NCBI RefSeq assembly: GCF_047511655.1
Contig: NC_133389.1
Span: 29,363,501-29,427,500 of the forward strand
Reading direction: 5' to 3'
Origin: Castor canadensis
Taxonomy: Eukaryota; Chordata; Mammalia; Rodentia; Castoridae
Length of the DNA: 64,000 nt
The notes beneath the pieces are model-generated. The model was not told the origin of the DNA. It worked only from the letters and a program-made list of their open reading frames with translations, and ran no database searches. Positions within the stretch are counted from its first letter, which is position 1. Every line of letters begins with the position of its first letter. The position numbers and the translations under genes were made by a program. Of this stretch, positions 21,891 to 32,339 are shown one piece after another.

Positions 21891-22179
21891 GTCCATTCAT
21901 TATGTAATATTTGATGTGAAGAAATATTTGTACCACATCCATAGGTACAAAACAAAACAATGAGGTGAATATCTGTAAGCCATCCACTTAATTTAAGAAG
22001 TTGAATGCTGGCATCCAGCCAGCATCTCGCCTGGTATGCTTCGTCCATGCTCCACCTGTTTCTCTCCAAAGATATCAGTTCCCCGAACTCTGTACTTATT
22101 ATTCCTTTATTGTTAAAAATTGTTTTATTACATGTAGATGCACCCCTAGTACTTTTTTGTTCAGTCTGCTTGCTTGGGG

Positions 22180-22690
22180 GCTGGATTAATTTCCAATTGC
22201 TGCTATAACAAGTCACTACAAGATCAGGGCTTGAACAAGTTTTATCACCCTATATCTCTGGAGGCCAGAAGTCCCAGTGTGCTACAGTCAAGGTGTCAGG
22301 CAGGGCTGCATTCCTTCCTGGAGGTTCTAGGAGAATTGGGCTCCTTTATCAGCTCCCAGAAGCTGTCCTTGGTTCATTGCCCCTTTGGTATCAGCAGTGT
22401 AGCATCTCCAATCTTTTTCTCTGGTTCTGATTCTATTGTCATGTTTTCTTCTTCTTTTTTTTTTATTCATATCTGCATACAATGTTTGGGTCTTTTCTCC
22501 CCCCTTCATGTTTTCTTCTTACAAAGACCCTCATGATTGTACTGGACCCACCCAGAAATCCAGAATAATCTCTCCATCTCAAGATCCTTAATCTCAGCTG
22601 CAGAGACTCTTCTACCAGATAAGGCGTATATTATTCAGGGAATTGGTGTTTTGCAGGTGTCTTTGACGCTCCCCACTACAAGTTATACTC
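22180..22690 (-). mobile_element. ERVL/MaLR-like LTR, antisense, with nested L1 tail
   Basis: 'aatttccaattgctgctata', 'tctctggaggccagaagtcc', 'gtcaaggtgtcaggcaggg', 'acaaagaccctcatgattgt' and 'catctcaagatccttaatct' are typical of the antisense LTR family. The copy is split at 22454-22505. Confidence 0.7.
22454..22505 (-). mobile_element. 52-bp L1 3'-end insertion with 15-bp TSD
   Basis: tcatgttttcttctt occurs perfectly at 22439-22453 and 22506-22520. The 52 bp between, read on the minus strand, are a short G-rich segment, 'gacccaaacattgtatgcag', 'atatgaataa' and a poly(A) tail. This is consistent with an extremely 5'-truncated L1 insertion. Confidence 0.75.
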
Positions 22691-22735
22691 ATGTGAATTT
22701 GTGTGACTTGCTCTGTCATTCTGTATTGCATTTTT

Positions 22736-22818
22736 GATTTTTTGGTGGTACTGGGGTTTGAATCGTGGCCTCACACTTGTACACAGGCACCCTACTACTT
22801 GAGCCACACCTTCAGCCT
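22736..22818 (-). mobile_element. tRNA/ID-like SINE, antisense
   Basis: 'ggtggtactggggtttgaat', 'caggcaccctactacttgag' and 'ccacaccttcagcc' match the ID-like unit of the composite SINEs. Confidence 0.8.
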
Positions 22819-23753
22819 CTCAGCATTTATTCACCCACATTTGTTCAGTTCTCCTGCCAGTGGGCTTTTGCCTACTTCCTCCTTCGGACCTTAGTTTAAA
22901 GGGATGCTCCACTGCATCTGTCTGCTTGGCTTCATGACCTTGTCTTCCAGAGGCCCAGGGACTAGGGCTTCTGCTTGTAACTATAGGTGTCAGCTGGTGG
23001 TTTCTCTGCCCCCTCTCCCTCCACCCTATGACTAGAACTTCAGTGAAACCAGAAACTGGGCCTGTTTGTTGTCACAGTGTCTGATGTGAAGCAGAAATGT
23101 CAGAGGAGACAAATGATAGGTCTTTGGTCTTACTGAAGAAAAAATTCAGGGGCAGTTGCAGAAAGAGTGTTTTTTTTTTAACAGAGTAATTTATTTTAGC
23201 AAAAGATAGATCTTATTAAAGCCAAAGTGATTATAAAGCAACAGAATACAGCCAAAGGAAACTGAGGGTAGGTGGCTTGAACAAACAGTCACGTTTTCGG
23301 AGCTCCTAGACTTAGGCACTTTTATGGGGACGGCTTAATTATTATGCTAATGATTATGCTAAAGATATGTACATGATTGTGGAGTTTTCCAAGAAATAGG
23401 GGGGCATTTCCAAGAACAGGGAATGGGGAGTGGTTTACCTACTAAGGTGTCCTCAGAGCCAAGATGGCAATTTGAGGGGAGGTGCATGCATGAAACTAAC
23501 CTTAATTAGATAATAAATGAGGCCTCTTGCTAATCTCTAGAATTGGGAAAGTCACTATTGGACTCCTTGCTGGGGACCATTGGCCACTGTTCCAAGAAGT
23601 ATGTAGTCTTAACCGTAGTCAACCACTACTCCAGGACAGTAGTGGAGGTTTGGCAAAATGTTCCCAGATTCGGTGCAGCACCCATTCCTTAACTCTTTTG
23701 GTTATCATTATTCCCTATCTGACCTGCCTACTCCATATCAGAAGGACCACTGT

Positions 23754-23983
23754 CTTTTGGTTTTGTTTTTTGGTGGGACTAGGATTTGAACTCAGGGCTT
23801 CACCCTTGCAAAGCAGGTGCTCTAATGCTTGAGCCATATTTCCAGTCCATTTTGCTCTGGTTATTTTGGAGATGGGGGGAGGGTCTCATGAACTATTTGC
23901 CTGGGCTGACCTCCAACCATGATCCTCGTGATCTCAGCCTCCCAAGTAGCTATGATTGCAAGCGTGAGCCACTGGTGCCCAGC
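23754..23983 (-). mobile_element. Composite B1 + ID-like SINE, antisense, 11-bp TSD
   Basis: aggaccactgt flanks it exactly (23743-23753 and 23984-23994). The order of units is the same as at 21298-21527: 'ggtgggactaggatttgaac', 'gagccatatttccagtccat', then 'ctcatgaactatttgcctgg' and 'cgtgagccactggtgcccag'. Confidence 0.9.
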
Positions 23984-24142
23984 AGGACCACTGTTTTATT
24001 ACCTAGTCACTGAGGTCCTGCCCAGGTGGCCACCTCTGTATCCCTCTTCCCATGTGATCACCATCCCTTCCTCCACCTTGCCCCCATCCCAGCCACCTGC
24101 AGATGACTGATCACCTGCATTGGGCTACCTGTCTCTTTGTAG

Positions 24143-24235
24143 GTGCAACCTGCCCCCCATCTCAGAAAAGTACACTGTGGATGTGGGAGTGAAGACGGAC
24201 GTGGTCACCGTGAACCCCAGCATCATCACTGAGAG
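24143..24235 (+). CDS. ST8SIA5: ST8SIA5 coding exon 6 (residues 190-221), rest of sialylmotif L
   Basis: The first base completes Arg190 and the last two bases begin Arg221. It encodes [20 protein letters not shown] followed by [10 protein letters not shown]. It completes sialylmotif L (Cys191, Pro194, Val-Gly-x-Lys-Thr-Asp). Acceptor tttgtag, donor gtcagt. 93 bp. Confidence 0.96.
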
Positions 24236-24255
24236 GTCAGTGGCCCTCTTTCTAG

Positions 24256-24560
24256 AGCACGGCTGATGGTAGGTGGCCAACAGTCACCTGCAGCCACTGG
24301 GCTCTGGAAATGTGGCAGGTCCAGATTGAGATGTGCTGGCTGTCCATGTAAAACATGCACCAGATTTCAAAGACTGTATATGAACAAAATAGTACCGCAT
24401 TGATTTTTTATATTAATTACATATTGAAATGATAGTATTTTTATATATTTGGTTATTTAAATTTAATTTATTTTCCCCATTTATTTCTACTTTTAAAAAC
24501 ATTCAACATCACGCATGGGACCTGCATTTTATTTTACTTGAACAGCACAATTCTAGACTG
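24256..24560 (+). repeat. Ancient interspersed repeat (same family as 63380-63660)
   Basis: 'gagatgtgctggctgtccat', 'caccagatttcaaagactgt', 'tattaattacatattgaaat', 'gatagtatttttatatattt' and 'cttgaacagcacaattctag' follow a common mammalian repeat ending in a 'ggacagcgctggtctaga'-like segment. Family name not certain. Confidence 0.6.
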
Positions 24561-24675
24561 CTCTCACTTAGGGTTGGGCCAGGAGCCTTCCAGGTATAAC
24601 CAGGGCATGCCGTGTTATATCTGTTAGCATCCATATAACACTAGAGAAACCTCATGCAAGAATCTCACCCCCCAA

Positions 24676-24795
24676 ACCTGGCACGCCTGTAATCCCAGCA
24701 CTCCACAGGCTGAGGCAGGAGGACTATGAGTTCAAGGCCAGTCTGGGCTACATTTTGAGACCTTGTGTCTTTCATACGCACAAAAAACCAAACCC
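24676..24795 (+). mobile_element. B1-type SINE, 5'-truncated
   Basis: 'cacgcctgtaatcccagcac', 'aggctgaggcaggaggacta', 'gagttcaaggccagtctggg' and 'ctacattttgagaccttgtg', then an A-rich tail. Confidence 0.85.
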
Positions 24796-24936
24796 AAGTT
24801 CTACCTGGCTCCTTGCTGGGGATCTTCCTAGGAGCTCTCAGGGGAAGAAAGGGTGTGTTGAAAGGGCACCGCTGGGCATAATCACACCATGTAGATCAGA
24901 TGATGGGTAAGAGGAAGGACAGTGGAGAGGAGGAGA

Positions 24937-24992
24937 GAGAAAGAGGAAGAGGAGGAGGAGGAGGAGGAGAAGGAGGAGGAGTTGGAGTTGTT
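24937..24992. repeat. GGA/GAG purine tract
   Basis: Imperfect GAGGAG trinucleotide repeat inside a purine-only stretch of the last ST8SIA5 intron. Confidence 0.8.
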
Positions 24993-25268
24993 GTTAAATT
25001 GCATCAGATGTCAAGAGAGCCTGCAAAGTTAGGTGTGAAGGAGACTAGGAGAGGGGTGTGTAAAGTAGGCCAAGAGGTGGGGGAGGGGCTGAGCTGGGCC
25101 TGGGCCCAACAGTGGGGGTCTTGGGGAGTTATGTGAGGCTCTTGGGGAAGCTTCCACTGCCCTCTGCCCACTGCCCACTGCCCACCCACTTCCCCCGGGG
25201 TGGAGAAGCGAGGGATGTTGGAGCTAGGAGCGGGTAGCAGGCTCCCTCTCTCACTGCCCCCTGTGCAG

Positions 25269-25737
25269 GTTCCACAAGCTGGAGAAGTGGCGGCGGCCCT
25301 TCTACCGCGTGCTGCAGGTGTACGAGAACGCGTCGGTGCTGCTGCCCGCCTTCTACAACACGCGCAACACCGACGTGTCCATCCGCGTCAAGTACGTGCT
25401 GGATGACTTCGAGTCGCCGCAGGCGGTCTACTACTTCCATCCCCAGTACCTGGTCAACGTGTCGCGCTACTGGCTCAGCCTCGGGGTGCGCGCCAAGCGC
25501 ATCAGCACCGGCCTCATCCTGGTCACTGCTGCGCTGGAGCTGTGCGAGGAGGTGCACCTGTTCGGCTTTTGGGCTTTCCCCATGAACCCCTCTGGTCTCT
25601 ACATCACCCACCACTACTATGACAACGTCAAGCCCCGCCCCGGCTTCCACGCCATGCCCTCCGAGATCTTCAACTTCCTGCACTTGCACAGCCGGGGCAT
25701 CCTCCGTGTGCACACTGGCACCTGCAGCTGCTGCTGA
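25269..25737 (+). CDS. ST8SIA5: ST8SIA5 terminal coding exon 7 (residues 221-376, stop)
   Basis: The first base completes Arg221; the frame then runs from Phe222 to a TGA at 25735-25737. It carries most of the catalytic domain: N-glycosylation sequons at Asn241 (NAS) and Asn284 (NVS), sialylmotif S around residues 299-321 (ISTGLILVTAALELCEEVHL, Cys313), motif III HHYYD (335-339) and motif VS H348-x4-E353 (HAMPSE) with the catalytic histidine. The Cys-rich C-terminus (TCSCC) is also typical. The exon is GC- and CpG-rich compared with the rest of the gene. No disruption seen; the enzyme should be active if the missing exon 1 is intact. Confidence 0.97.
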
Positions 25738-28059
25738 CAGCCGCCCGCCAGCTGCTGGTAGAGACACCCTCCAGCCCCTCCTCCACCTCCTGGAGGAACT
25801 GGGGGCCCCTGGCTGGGCGGGGTGTGCTTAGCCATTCAGGCTGTTGCTCCCTCAAAGTGTGGCTTTGAGGTCCTGGGGCAGCAAGGCAGGGATGGGGCCG
25901 GAGCAGTCAGCTCTGTCCTAGGCCCGCTCCACCTTCTCCCTCCCACATGCTGCTGGGTCACACTCCAGGATCAGGGGGCCTGGAGACTGCAAGTGAATAA
26001 GCACATTTCCACTCAATTTCAGCTTCTCAGAGAGCACAAACTGTAGTGGCCTCATTGCAGCAAAAGGCAGGCCCTGTGGAGAACAGATTAGAGGGAGGCA
26101 ACAGAAAACTTGACACTGGAGCAAAGTCAAGATTTAATTCAGACCTTTGGTTTCCCAAGCTTCATATCAAGGATTTAGTCATGAATTATTAGATAGTAAT
26201 ATCTAGCATCTCAAAACCCAGCGGCCAACCCAGCGGCCAGTGAAGAGAGTGGCTCAGAACCACCAGTGCTCCAGTGAAATCTAATCAAGGCCTATGTTAG
26301 TGTCTTCATGAGAAGCCAACCACTGAGAGCCACCCCCTTTCAAACAGTCCTCAGACACACACAGCCTTGGTGCCTTTAGGTTCCATCCTGCATTTGACCT
26401 TTTGACAAGAAGGAAATGAACCAGACCAGCCATTTGCACTAAGGTTTCCAAGCCAATGTTATCGACTCAATAAGTGCTTAGCAATTTGCTTCCTCTTCTT
26501 GCTATTTTCAGCTCCATTTTAACTGGGAGTTATTTATAAAGACCTGTTCTTCTTTATGTTATTGAATACTGCAGAATCCTGCTAAATCGTGTTCCCGAAT
26601 GGGAATCAGCAGCTGCAAAGTGCTGACTTGTCACGTGAACTTAGTGGATGGAATGGAAGCAAGTGGGGCCTCTGATGCCAGCATCGCTGAGATTTTCTGC
26701 TGTGAAGGAGGCCCTCCCCCCGCCCCCCCACCCAACATTCACATGGGAGCTCACCAGAAGCCTGGGCTTTAGGAAGTCATTGTGCCTGTGCCTGGGCTGA
26801 GTGGGTTCACATGTCATTGAACCTCTGAAATTCTGTCCCTTTGCATCCCTTTGTGTGTTTGCACCCTGAGTATGACTGTGCTTAATAGTCACTGGTGGTA
26901 AATTGCCTTAGAATTTAGCTTTGTGGAATCATAGAATGTTAGTGCAGGGAGGACTTCAGCCTGCCTTCCCTCCCTTACTTCTTTCCTCGCTTCCTCTCTC
27001 TCCCCTCTCTCCCTTAAACATTTTTGGAAGGCCTGTTCCGCTCTGGTCTGAGGTTGGGCTTGGGAAGACGTAGCGACAGAGGCACCATCTGTCTTCTAGA
27101 GTGAGGACCAATCATACACATGCTGTGGTTCCAAGAACACAATGGGGAGAGGGACCTTCCACCTGATCACCTCATTTTACAGGTAAAACCACAGATCCAG
27201 CCAGAGAGAAAAAGGAGAGTGCTGGCCTCTAGGATCCCGCTCCTGGCTCCTTTCTGGACCATGCCTCTGCCTCTGGGTGCAATGCATACAGGTGGGCCCA
27301 GAGCTCCTGCTCAAACTCAATGCTGTGCTAAAAGCTGCCTTTCATCTGCGTTTTGAGCTCTGGACCCACCTGGGAGGAGCTCAAGCTGCCTGGAGACTCA
27401 GTCTTGCGAGCTTGTAAAATAGGGGAGCAGCTACTGTGATACAGAGGACCACACACTTAGTAAACTCAGAGACTGTACAAGGATAGCAATGGTTATGGCT
27501 TTCTTGGGCTCTGCATATTTCTTCTAAGGTAAGAGCTTCTGGGAAAGATTCCAGTTAAGTGTGGTTTCCAGCCACTGTTCACAGTTAATTGAACCCAGTT
27601 CTTGAAACAATGGAATGTCAGAACTGTTTGGGCAAGACTGTTTGGTCCCATTCAAGGAAACAGGCCTGGGTCAAGTCATGCTAGAACTCCACCTAGTGCC
27701 TGCTAGGGACAAACCCCTCTAACTGAGCCCCTGGTGATAGTTGTGTTCCAGAGGGACAGGAGACTTGGAGAGGCAGACGCCAGGGTCCACAGAGCTGAGG
27801 GGTTGGGATTGAAATCTGCCAAGGCCCTTGTAGGGGCTAGGATGGAGCATTGGAATCCATCCCATGTGGACATGGGGACAGCTGGCTGATGGCTGAACTT
27901 CTGCCTGCAGGTCTTAGGGTTAGTTCCTTTGGTCTGTCAGGGTCTCAGCTTCCTCATCTCTACAACTACAGGTTTAGTAAAGATCCCTAGTGTCACTACG
28001 ATATCCTTTTTCTTTTTTAGGCATTTATGATGTATGGATCTAAGCCATAAATATTTATT

Positions 28060-28250
28060 ATTATGATAGCTAAGATTTATCATGTTCTCATTCTATACCA
28101 GGCCCTACATTGAGTACTTTTCTGCATTTTCTCCCATCTAGACCCCCTCAAGGAAGGAGGCTCCCATAGTACAGGTAGGGGACTGAGGCTCAGAGTGACT
28201 CAGGGACTTACCCTTGGCCAGGCACCTGAGGGCACTGAACTAGGTCTTTA
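28060..28250 (-). repeat. MIR SINE, antisense
   Basis: 'gttctcattctataccaggc', 'gtaggggactgaggctcaga' and 'ctgaactaggtctttagagc' run in antisense MIR order. Confidence 0.7.
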
Positions 28251-28479
28251 GAGCCTTAGAGCCTGTGCGCTGAGCCTCGATCTTAGCTCCCCAGTGAGCA
28301 TCACCAGACTGGAACAGGAGAGATTCTGACCAAGCAGCCATGGGGCTCTGGAGCAAATGCTCTGGGAGGCTGTGCTGGGGTCAGGAGGCTTGTGGATGCC
28401 TCTGCTTAGCCCTACCCCATGCAGAAGTACTAACCCACTCACAGTGTCCCTGAAGGGGAAAGAAGTCCACCTCCATATT

Positions 28480-28600
28480 TTTTCAGGTGAAGAAAGATGT
28501 CCAGAATGGGTACTTGTTAAGTGACAGCATGGGTGACTTGCCCGGGGGCCACATGGCCAGTTAGAGGCTCAGCTGGGGCTCACTGATTCTCAGGACTTTC
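28480..28600 (-). repeat. MIR SINE fragment, antisense
   Basis: 'tgacttgcccgggggccaca', 'tggccagttagaggctcagc' and 'tggggctcactgattctca' are a diverged antisense MIR. Confidence 0.55.
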
Positions 28601-28771
28601 TGCAGCTTTCTCCTGCAGCCAGTATTTGTAACATTTTTTCAAAGACTCGGAAAGACCTGGGCATTGACTCTGGAAGCCCTCTGCTATGTTCCTCTACCGC
28701 CCTGTCCCTGTTCCCCTGCATAGTGCAGACTAACAGTTAAATTCTTGTTTAAGGGACACTGATTCCTCATG

Positions 28772-28777
28772 AATAAA
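28772..28777 (+). promoter_or_regulatory. ST8SIA5: Candidate ST8SIA5 polyadenylation signal (AATAAA)
   Basis: First canonical AATAAA downstream of the ST8SIA5 stop codon that I can find; followed within 15-30 bases by a GT/T-rich stretch (ctgtgtcttcctttgtgct), as expected of a cleavage site. No transcript evidence. Confidence 0.4.
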
Positions 28778-28800
28778 ATGGCCACTGTGTCTTCCTTTGT

Positions 28801-31380
28801 GCTAAAACCACGACTCCAGGCCTGAAAGGCAGCAAAAGCAAGTATATTACTCCATGCTTAGCCAAGCAGAAAGGAAGGTGGCTCAAGGTCAGAGCAGCCT
28901 CTGGCACCATTCAGCCGTCTGGAGTCACAGAGAACAGAGAGGCATCTCCTGACTTTGCTGAGTGTGGGGAGGTAGCAGGGGCAGCACTTTCTGATCTCTG
29001 AGGGAAAGCAGAGTGCTAGCTTCTGCCAGACATTGACCATTTATTTACTGTGTGCTCATTTTGTGCCAGGCATTGTGTTAATGCCAGGGAACAAGTGATG
29101 ATCAAATCATACTCCCTGCCCTCCTGGTGCCTACCATCTAGTGTGTGTGTGCAGTCATTAACTGAAGCATTCTACAAACACACACACAGGAGCTCGGTGT
29201 GTGGAGTGCTGTGAGTTCAGGTTCAGGGACAGTTATCTGGGAGAGGAGGAGGAAGGGATGCAAAAGTCAGTTGTGAATCCTGAAGGTTGGCCACATAAAT
29301 ATTGTAATTGCCAAAGCAGGGGTTACTTCTCAGGTGTCATCCTTGACAAACGTGTTACATTTGACAGGGCTGGCCTCTGCTCTAACATATCTCTCCTCCT
29401 CCATTTCCTTCCTTGATGCTCCTCTTCAGACTCCTTCAAAACTCATCTTCTGTGAGTCTTTCCTACTAGGAGCACTTTTGCAGACATTTCACCTGCAGTA
29501 TTTCCCGTCCTCACACCTTAGCCCTCACCCACTCCCCAGGTGCATGCACACAAATCTGAGTGTGTGGCTGTGTGCTACATCTCAGACTCGGCCTGTCCTC
29601 AACTCATGTAGGTAAAAGAACAATCTGGACTCAGAGTCTCCTCCCACTGCTTAGTAGCAGAGTGACCTTGGAGAGCTTCCAAAGCCCCTAAGGCTCTAAT
29701 TCATCATGGGAAAAATGAGGACAGGACCCCAGCTTCACCAGCTGATACGAGGATTAAGTGAAATAAAATATCACGATGCCTAGCACAGTACTGCCACAAA
29801 CTAGACACTCAGTAAGCTCAGATTCCCTCTGCCCAGACCTGGGTCACTCTTGCCTCTTCCTTCTTCACCCTCTATGTTTGTTTACTCACCAAAATCTGGT
29901 CAATTCCAACTCATAAACATCCCTTGAGTTTATTCCCTTCACCACCCTCATTCAGGACTTTGTGAGTGATCTTTTTGCTTTCAGAGAATTGCCATCTAAG
30001 AGCACTTTTTGTGGGGCCCATTGCCTGTCTGTACCTTGAAGTCCAGGTTCTTTACCACGTCATGCAGGCCATGTCCCAAGCAGACTCCCTTGCCTTCCTA
30101 GAAACCCCTTCCCACCCTCCTGTACTCCTCCAGGTGCACTAGAATAGCCTCCCACCCTACCTCCCTCTCTCCTTCCTCTTATCTAGCCAAGTTTTCAGTT
30201 AATGGCAAGTTATGGCTCCTGCCACCTGCCCCCTCCCTCGGACCAGGCTGGGTACTCTCTGTGCTTCTGCAGTAATCATTGGCTTTTGTTAGGACACCCC
30301 AGACCACACAACATAAGTGTCCCATGTCCTTGGTAAAAGGTCCATCTTTTCCCCAAGGGAATACCCAATATCTAGGTCATCTTGGTGCTCCAGCACTGGC
30401 ACAGGGCCACACATGGGGGGGTGTTCAGCATATGTTTATTCCAGTAATGAGGGCTCTGGTTACATAGTGGACTCTGCAGTTCAGGAGAGCCCATTAATCA
30501 ACCAAGCAACACCATAGGGAAAATTGTCAAGTAAGGACAGTCTTCTATTGCTTATTTTTTGCCGAGTACATTTTAGATAGGGAAAGATGGCTTCTGCATG
30601 GATGTCTTTGGGGAGCTTGAGGCCAAGGGGGTGAGTCGTCTGTATAGTGGGAACCTGTTGGCTCCATCACCCAATCTCTGCTACTCCTTTTGTTGCTTCT
30701 GTTCTTCTGCCTTTCCCTTTCTCAGAACCCTATAGATACTGCAGGATCTTTTGTTTCTGTGACTAGGGTGTTTCTGTGACAAGGTGGGTCTAGTACGTGA
30801 GGGATTTATCAATAGTATCTCAAAAACTAGAGGAAAATGCTTTATTTTTTGGGTGGTGAGTTTTTTTTTTTTTTTAATGAGGTAAGCTTTGCATCTGCTC
30901 CAGATGCCCAGTGGAAGCCCAGGGTTGCCTCCTAGGGGCAAGGGTTTTGGAGCTGCTCTTGGTTGCACACACACATCTGGCCTAGAGTCTCTGCAGCCAA
31001 GATGCTCTCCAGGATGAGCTCAGTTGTGGCTCGTGGGTCAGGTGAGGTCAGGCTAAGTGTGCATCTGATCACTTGGGTGCTTGTTAAACTGGTAGACTCA
31101 GAGTCTGCAGATGCCTGGCCATCTGCATGTGTGACATCCCACCTGGGCCTTGAGCACACACCTGCTTGTTGTTCAGTGGCTGTTGAAGTTGACTGGCCAC
31201 GTCTGTTTTGAAATCTAGATTGGAATCTTGTGTGAGAAAAAAAATGAAAACAAGAATTTGACACACAACCCAACTGGGCATTTTCTATAAATGTATCACT
31301 TGCTATTAAGAAAAATCAAATGCTCAGCAATCTGTAGCATTCACAAAATCTTTTTTTCCTCAACACTAACAAAGATTTCT
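28801..31380. other. Intergenic, proximal part
   Basis: Apart from the MIR at 29620-29835, I see a diverged 'atttatttactgtgtgctca' old repeat (about 29035-29150), an L2-like segment (about 29390-29610) and T-rich runs near 30860. No coding region recognised; short open frames at 30681-31281 look random. Confidence 0.6.
29620..29835 (+). repeat. MIR SINE
   Basis: 'agagtgaccttggagagctt', 'gggaaaaatgaggacaggac', 'gaggattaagtgaaataaaa' and 'gatgcctagcacagtactgc' follow MIR from core to 3' end. An AATAAA at 29762 lies inside this MIR and is less likely to be a gene signal. Confidence 0.8.
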
Positions 31381-31384
31381 TTTC

Positions 31385-31900
31385 TTCATTTTGAACTGTT
31401 AGTAAAATCTACATATAAAATTTACCATCAGAACCACTGTTAAAGTGTATAGTTCAGTGGTGTTAAGAACATTCATGGCCAGGTGTGGTGGTGCATATCT
31501 GTAATCCTAGCACTCAGGAGACTCATCAGAAGGATCTAGAGTTTGAGTGTGACTTGGGGTACATAGCAGCCCTGTCTCAAAAAAAGAAATCTAAGAAAGA
31601 AAGGAAAAAGAATGTTCATGGTGTACAACCAATCTCAAGAACTCTTCTCATTTTGCAAAATTAAAACTTCAAACAACACTAAATGGCAATGTACTTCTCC
31701 TCCCCACCTCTCCCCTCTGGCAACTGCCAACTTTCTGTCTCTATGAATTTGATTGCTCTAGGTCCCTCTGTAAGTGGAATTACAATATTTGTCTTTTTGC
31801 AACTAGTTTATTTCACGTAACATAATATGTCAAAGACATCCTACAAACAGAGTTGCTAAGGTTTAAACTACTCTCTAATATCATTAACTGTTTTCAGGGT
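31385..31900 (+). mobile_element. Old L1 3' end split by a B1-type SINE
   Basis: 'ataaaatttaccatcagaac', 'gtgtatagttcagtggtgtt', then beyond the SINE 'gtgtacaaccaatctcaag', 'ttgcaaaattaaaacttcaa', 'tttctgtctctatgaatttg' and 'ttgcaactagtttatttcac'. These follow the well-known L1M 3' end in order. Confidence 0.8.
31479..31609 (+). mobile_element. B1-type SINE nested in L1
   Basis: 'ggtgcatatctgtaatccta', 'gtgtgacttggggtacatag', 'cctgtctcaaaaaaagaaat' and an A/G-rich tail. It is flanked by gaacattcatgg (31467-31478) and gaatgttcatgg (31610-31621), a 12-bp target duplication with two mismatches. Confidence 0.85.
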
Positions 31901-32339
31901 TCCTCTAGCACAATTCTGATTGTTTTTGCTTCAAGTAGTTGTTCTGAGGCCACAGATGGCCTCTGACTTCTGGAGATCTTGGCCTCTTTGCTGAGGGCAC
32001 GTGTGGACCTGGCTGTACTTTGTCAGCAGGGCTTCACTGTCCTGGCCGACTGTGTCTTGAGTGACAACAGTCTTGCCAATCTTGGGAAGTCTTTAGATAG
32101 TTTTTCTTGTACAACCTCTTCCATGAACTTTTGTGGGTTTTTTCATTTTTTTTCTTAAAGATGGTTGGGGGCTAGTGGACTAGGCATTATCATGACTTAG
32201 CTCTTGGCCACAAAAGCCAAAGATCAGTGACAATCTCCTTCCAGACAGGAGATGAGTGCTTTGGCAATGAAGTCCCTCATTTTCTTCAATGAAATGATCT
32301 GCTCAGCTTTGGGGTACAAGTTTGATCTCCTCCAGAATT

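Larger units (their letters stand above)
19133..24142 (+). other. ST8SIA5: ST8SIA5 intron 5
   Basis: 5.0-kb intron, donor gtaaga and acceptor tttgtag. Contains L2 pieces (20185-20340, 21640-21890), a MIR (20500-20650), composite SINEs with clear target duplications (21298-21527, 23754-23983), a further ID-like SINE (22736-22818) and an antisense LTR (22180-22690) with a 52-bp L1 tail inserted in it. No coding exon seen. The 19465-19977 minus open frame is unrecognised. 22900-23740 holds nothing I can name apart from an AT-rich segment near 23165-23250. Confidence 0.9.
24236..25268 (+). other. ST8SIA5: ST8SIA5 intron 6
   Basis: 1.0-kb intron. It holds an ancient interspersed repeat (24256-24560), a B1-type SINE (24676-24795) and a GGA-rich purine tract (24937-24992), then a GC-rich stretch leading into acceptor cctgtgcag. 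Confidence 0.9.
1..28800 (+). other. ST8SIA5: ST8SIA5 gene, 3' part (exons 2-7, introns, 3' UTR)
   Basis: Six coding exons on the plus strand join in frame to 332 codons that I recognise as ST8SIA5. Adding the 44 residues expected from the missing first coding exon gives 376, the usual length of the mammalian protein. The family is CMP-sialic acid:alpha-2,8-sialyltransferase (GT29), a type II Golgi membrane enzyme that adds sialic acid to gangliosides such as GD1a, GT1b and GM1b to make GT1a, GQ1b and GD1c; it is expressed mainly in brain. All splice junctions are GT/AG and phases agree at every junction. The left edge of the window lies in the intron after coding exon 1, so the promoter, cytoplasmic tail and transmembrane anchor are not visible. 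The 3' limit is tentative (candidate poly(A) signal at 28772). Confidence 0.95.
25738..28800 (+). other. ST8SIA5: ST8SIA5 3' UTR and downstream flank (extent uncertain)
   Basis: Starts after the stop codon. There is no perfect AATAAA or ATTAAA that I can see before 28772, so the 3' UTR may be about 3 kb. AATAAG occurs at about 25996 and 26469. It contains antisense MIR copies (28060-28250, 28480-28600) and a pyrimidine-rich stretch (about 26965-27015). Segments 25738-26940 and 27020-28050 are mostly free of recognisable repeats, as expected for a 3' UTR, but transcript data would be needed to fix the end. Confidence 0.55.

Noticed and set aside
25129-25767. 212-codon open frame antisense to ST8SIA5 exon 7
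   Set aside because: Explained by GC-rich codons of the sense exon; no recognisable protein and no independent start context. Its CpG content is reported separately.
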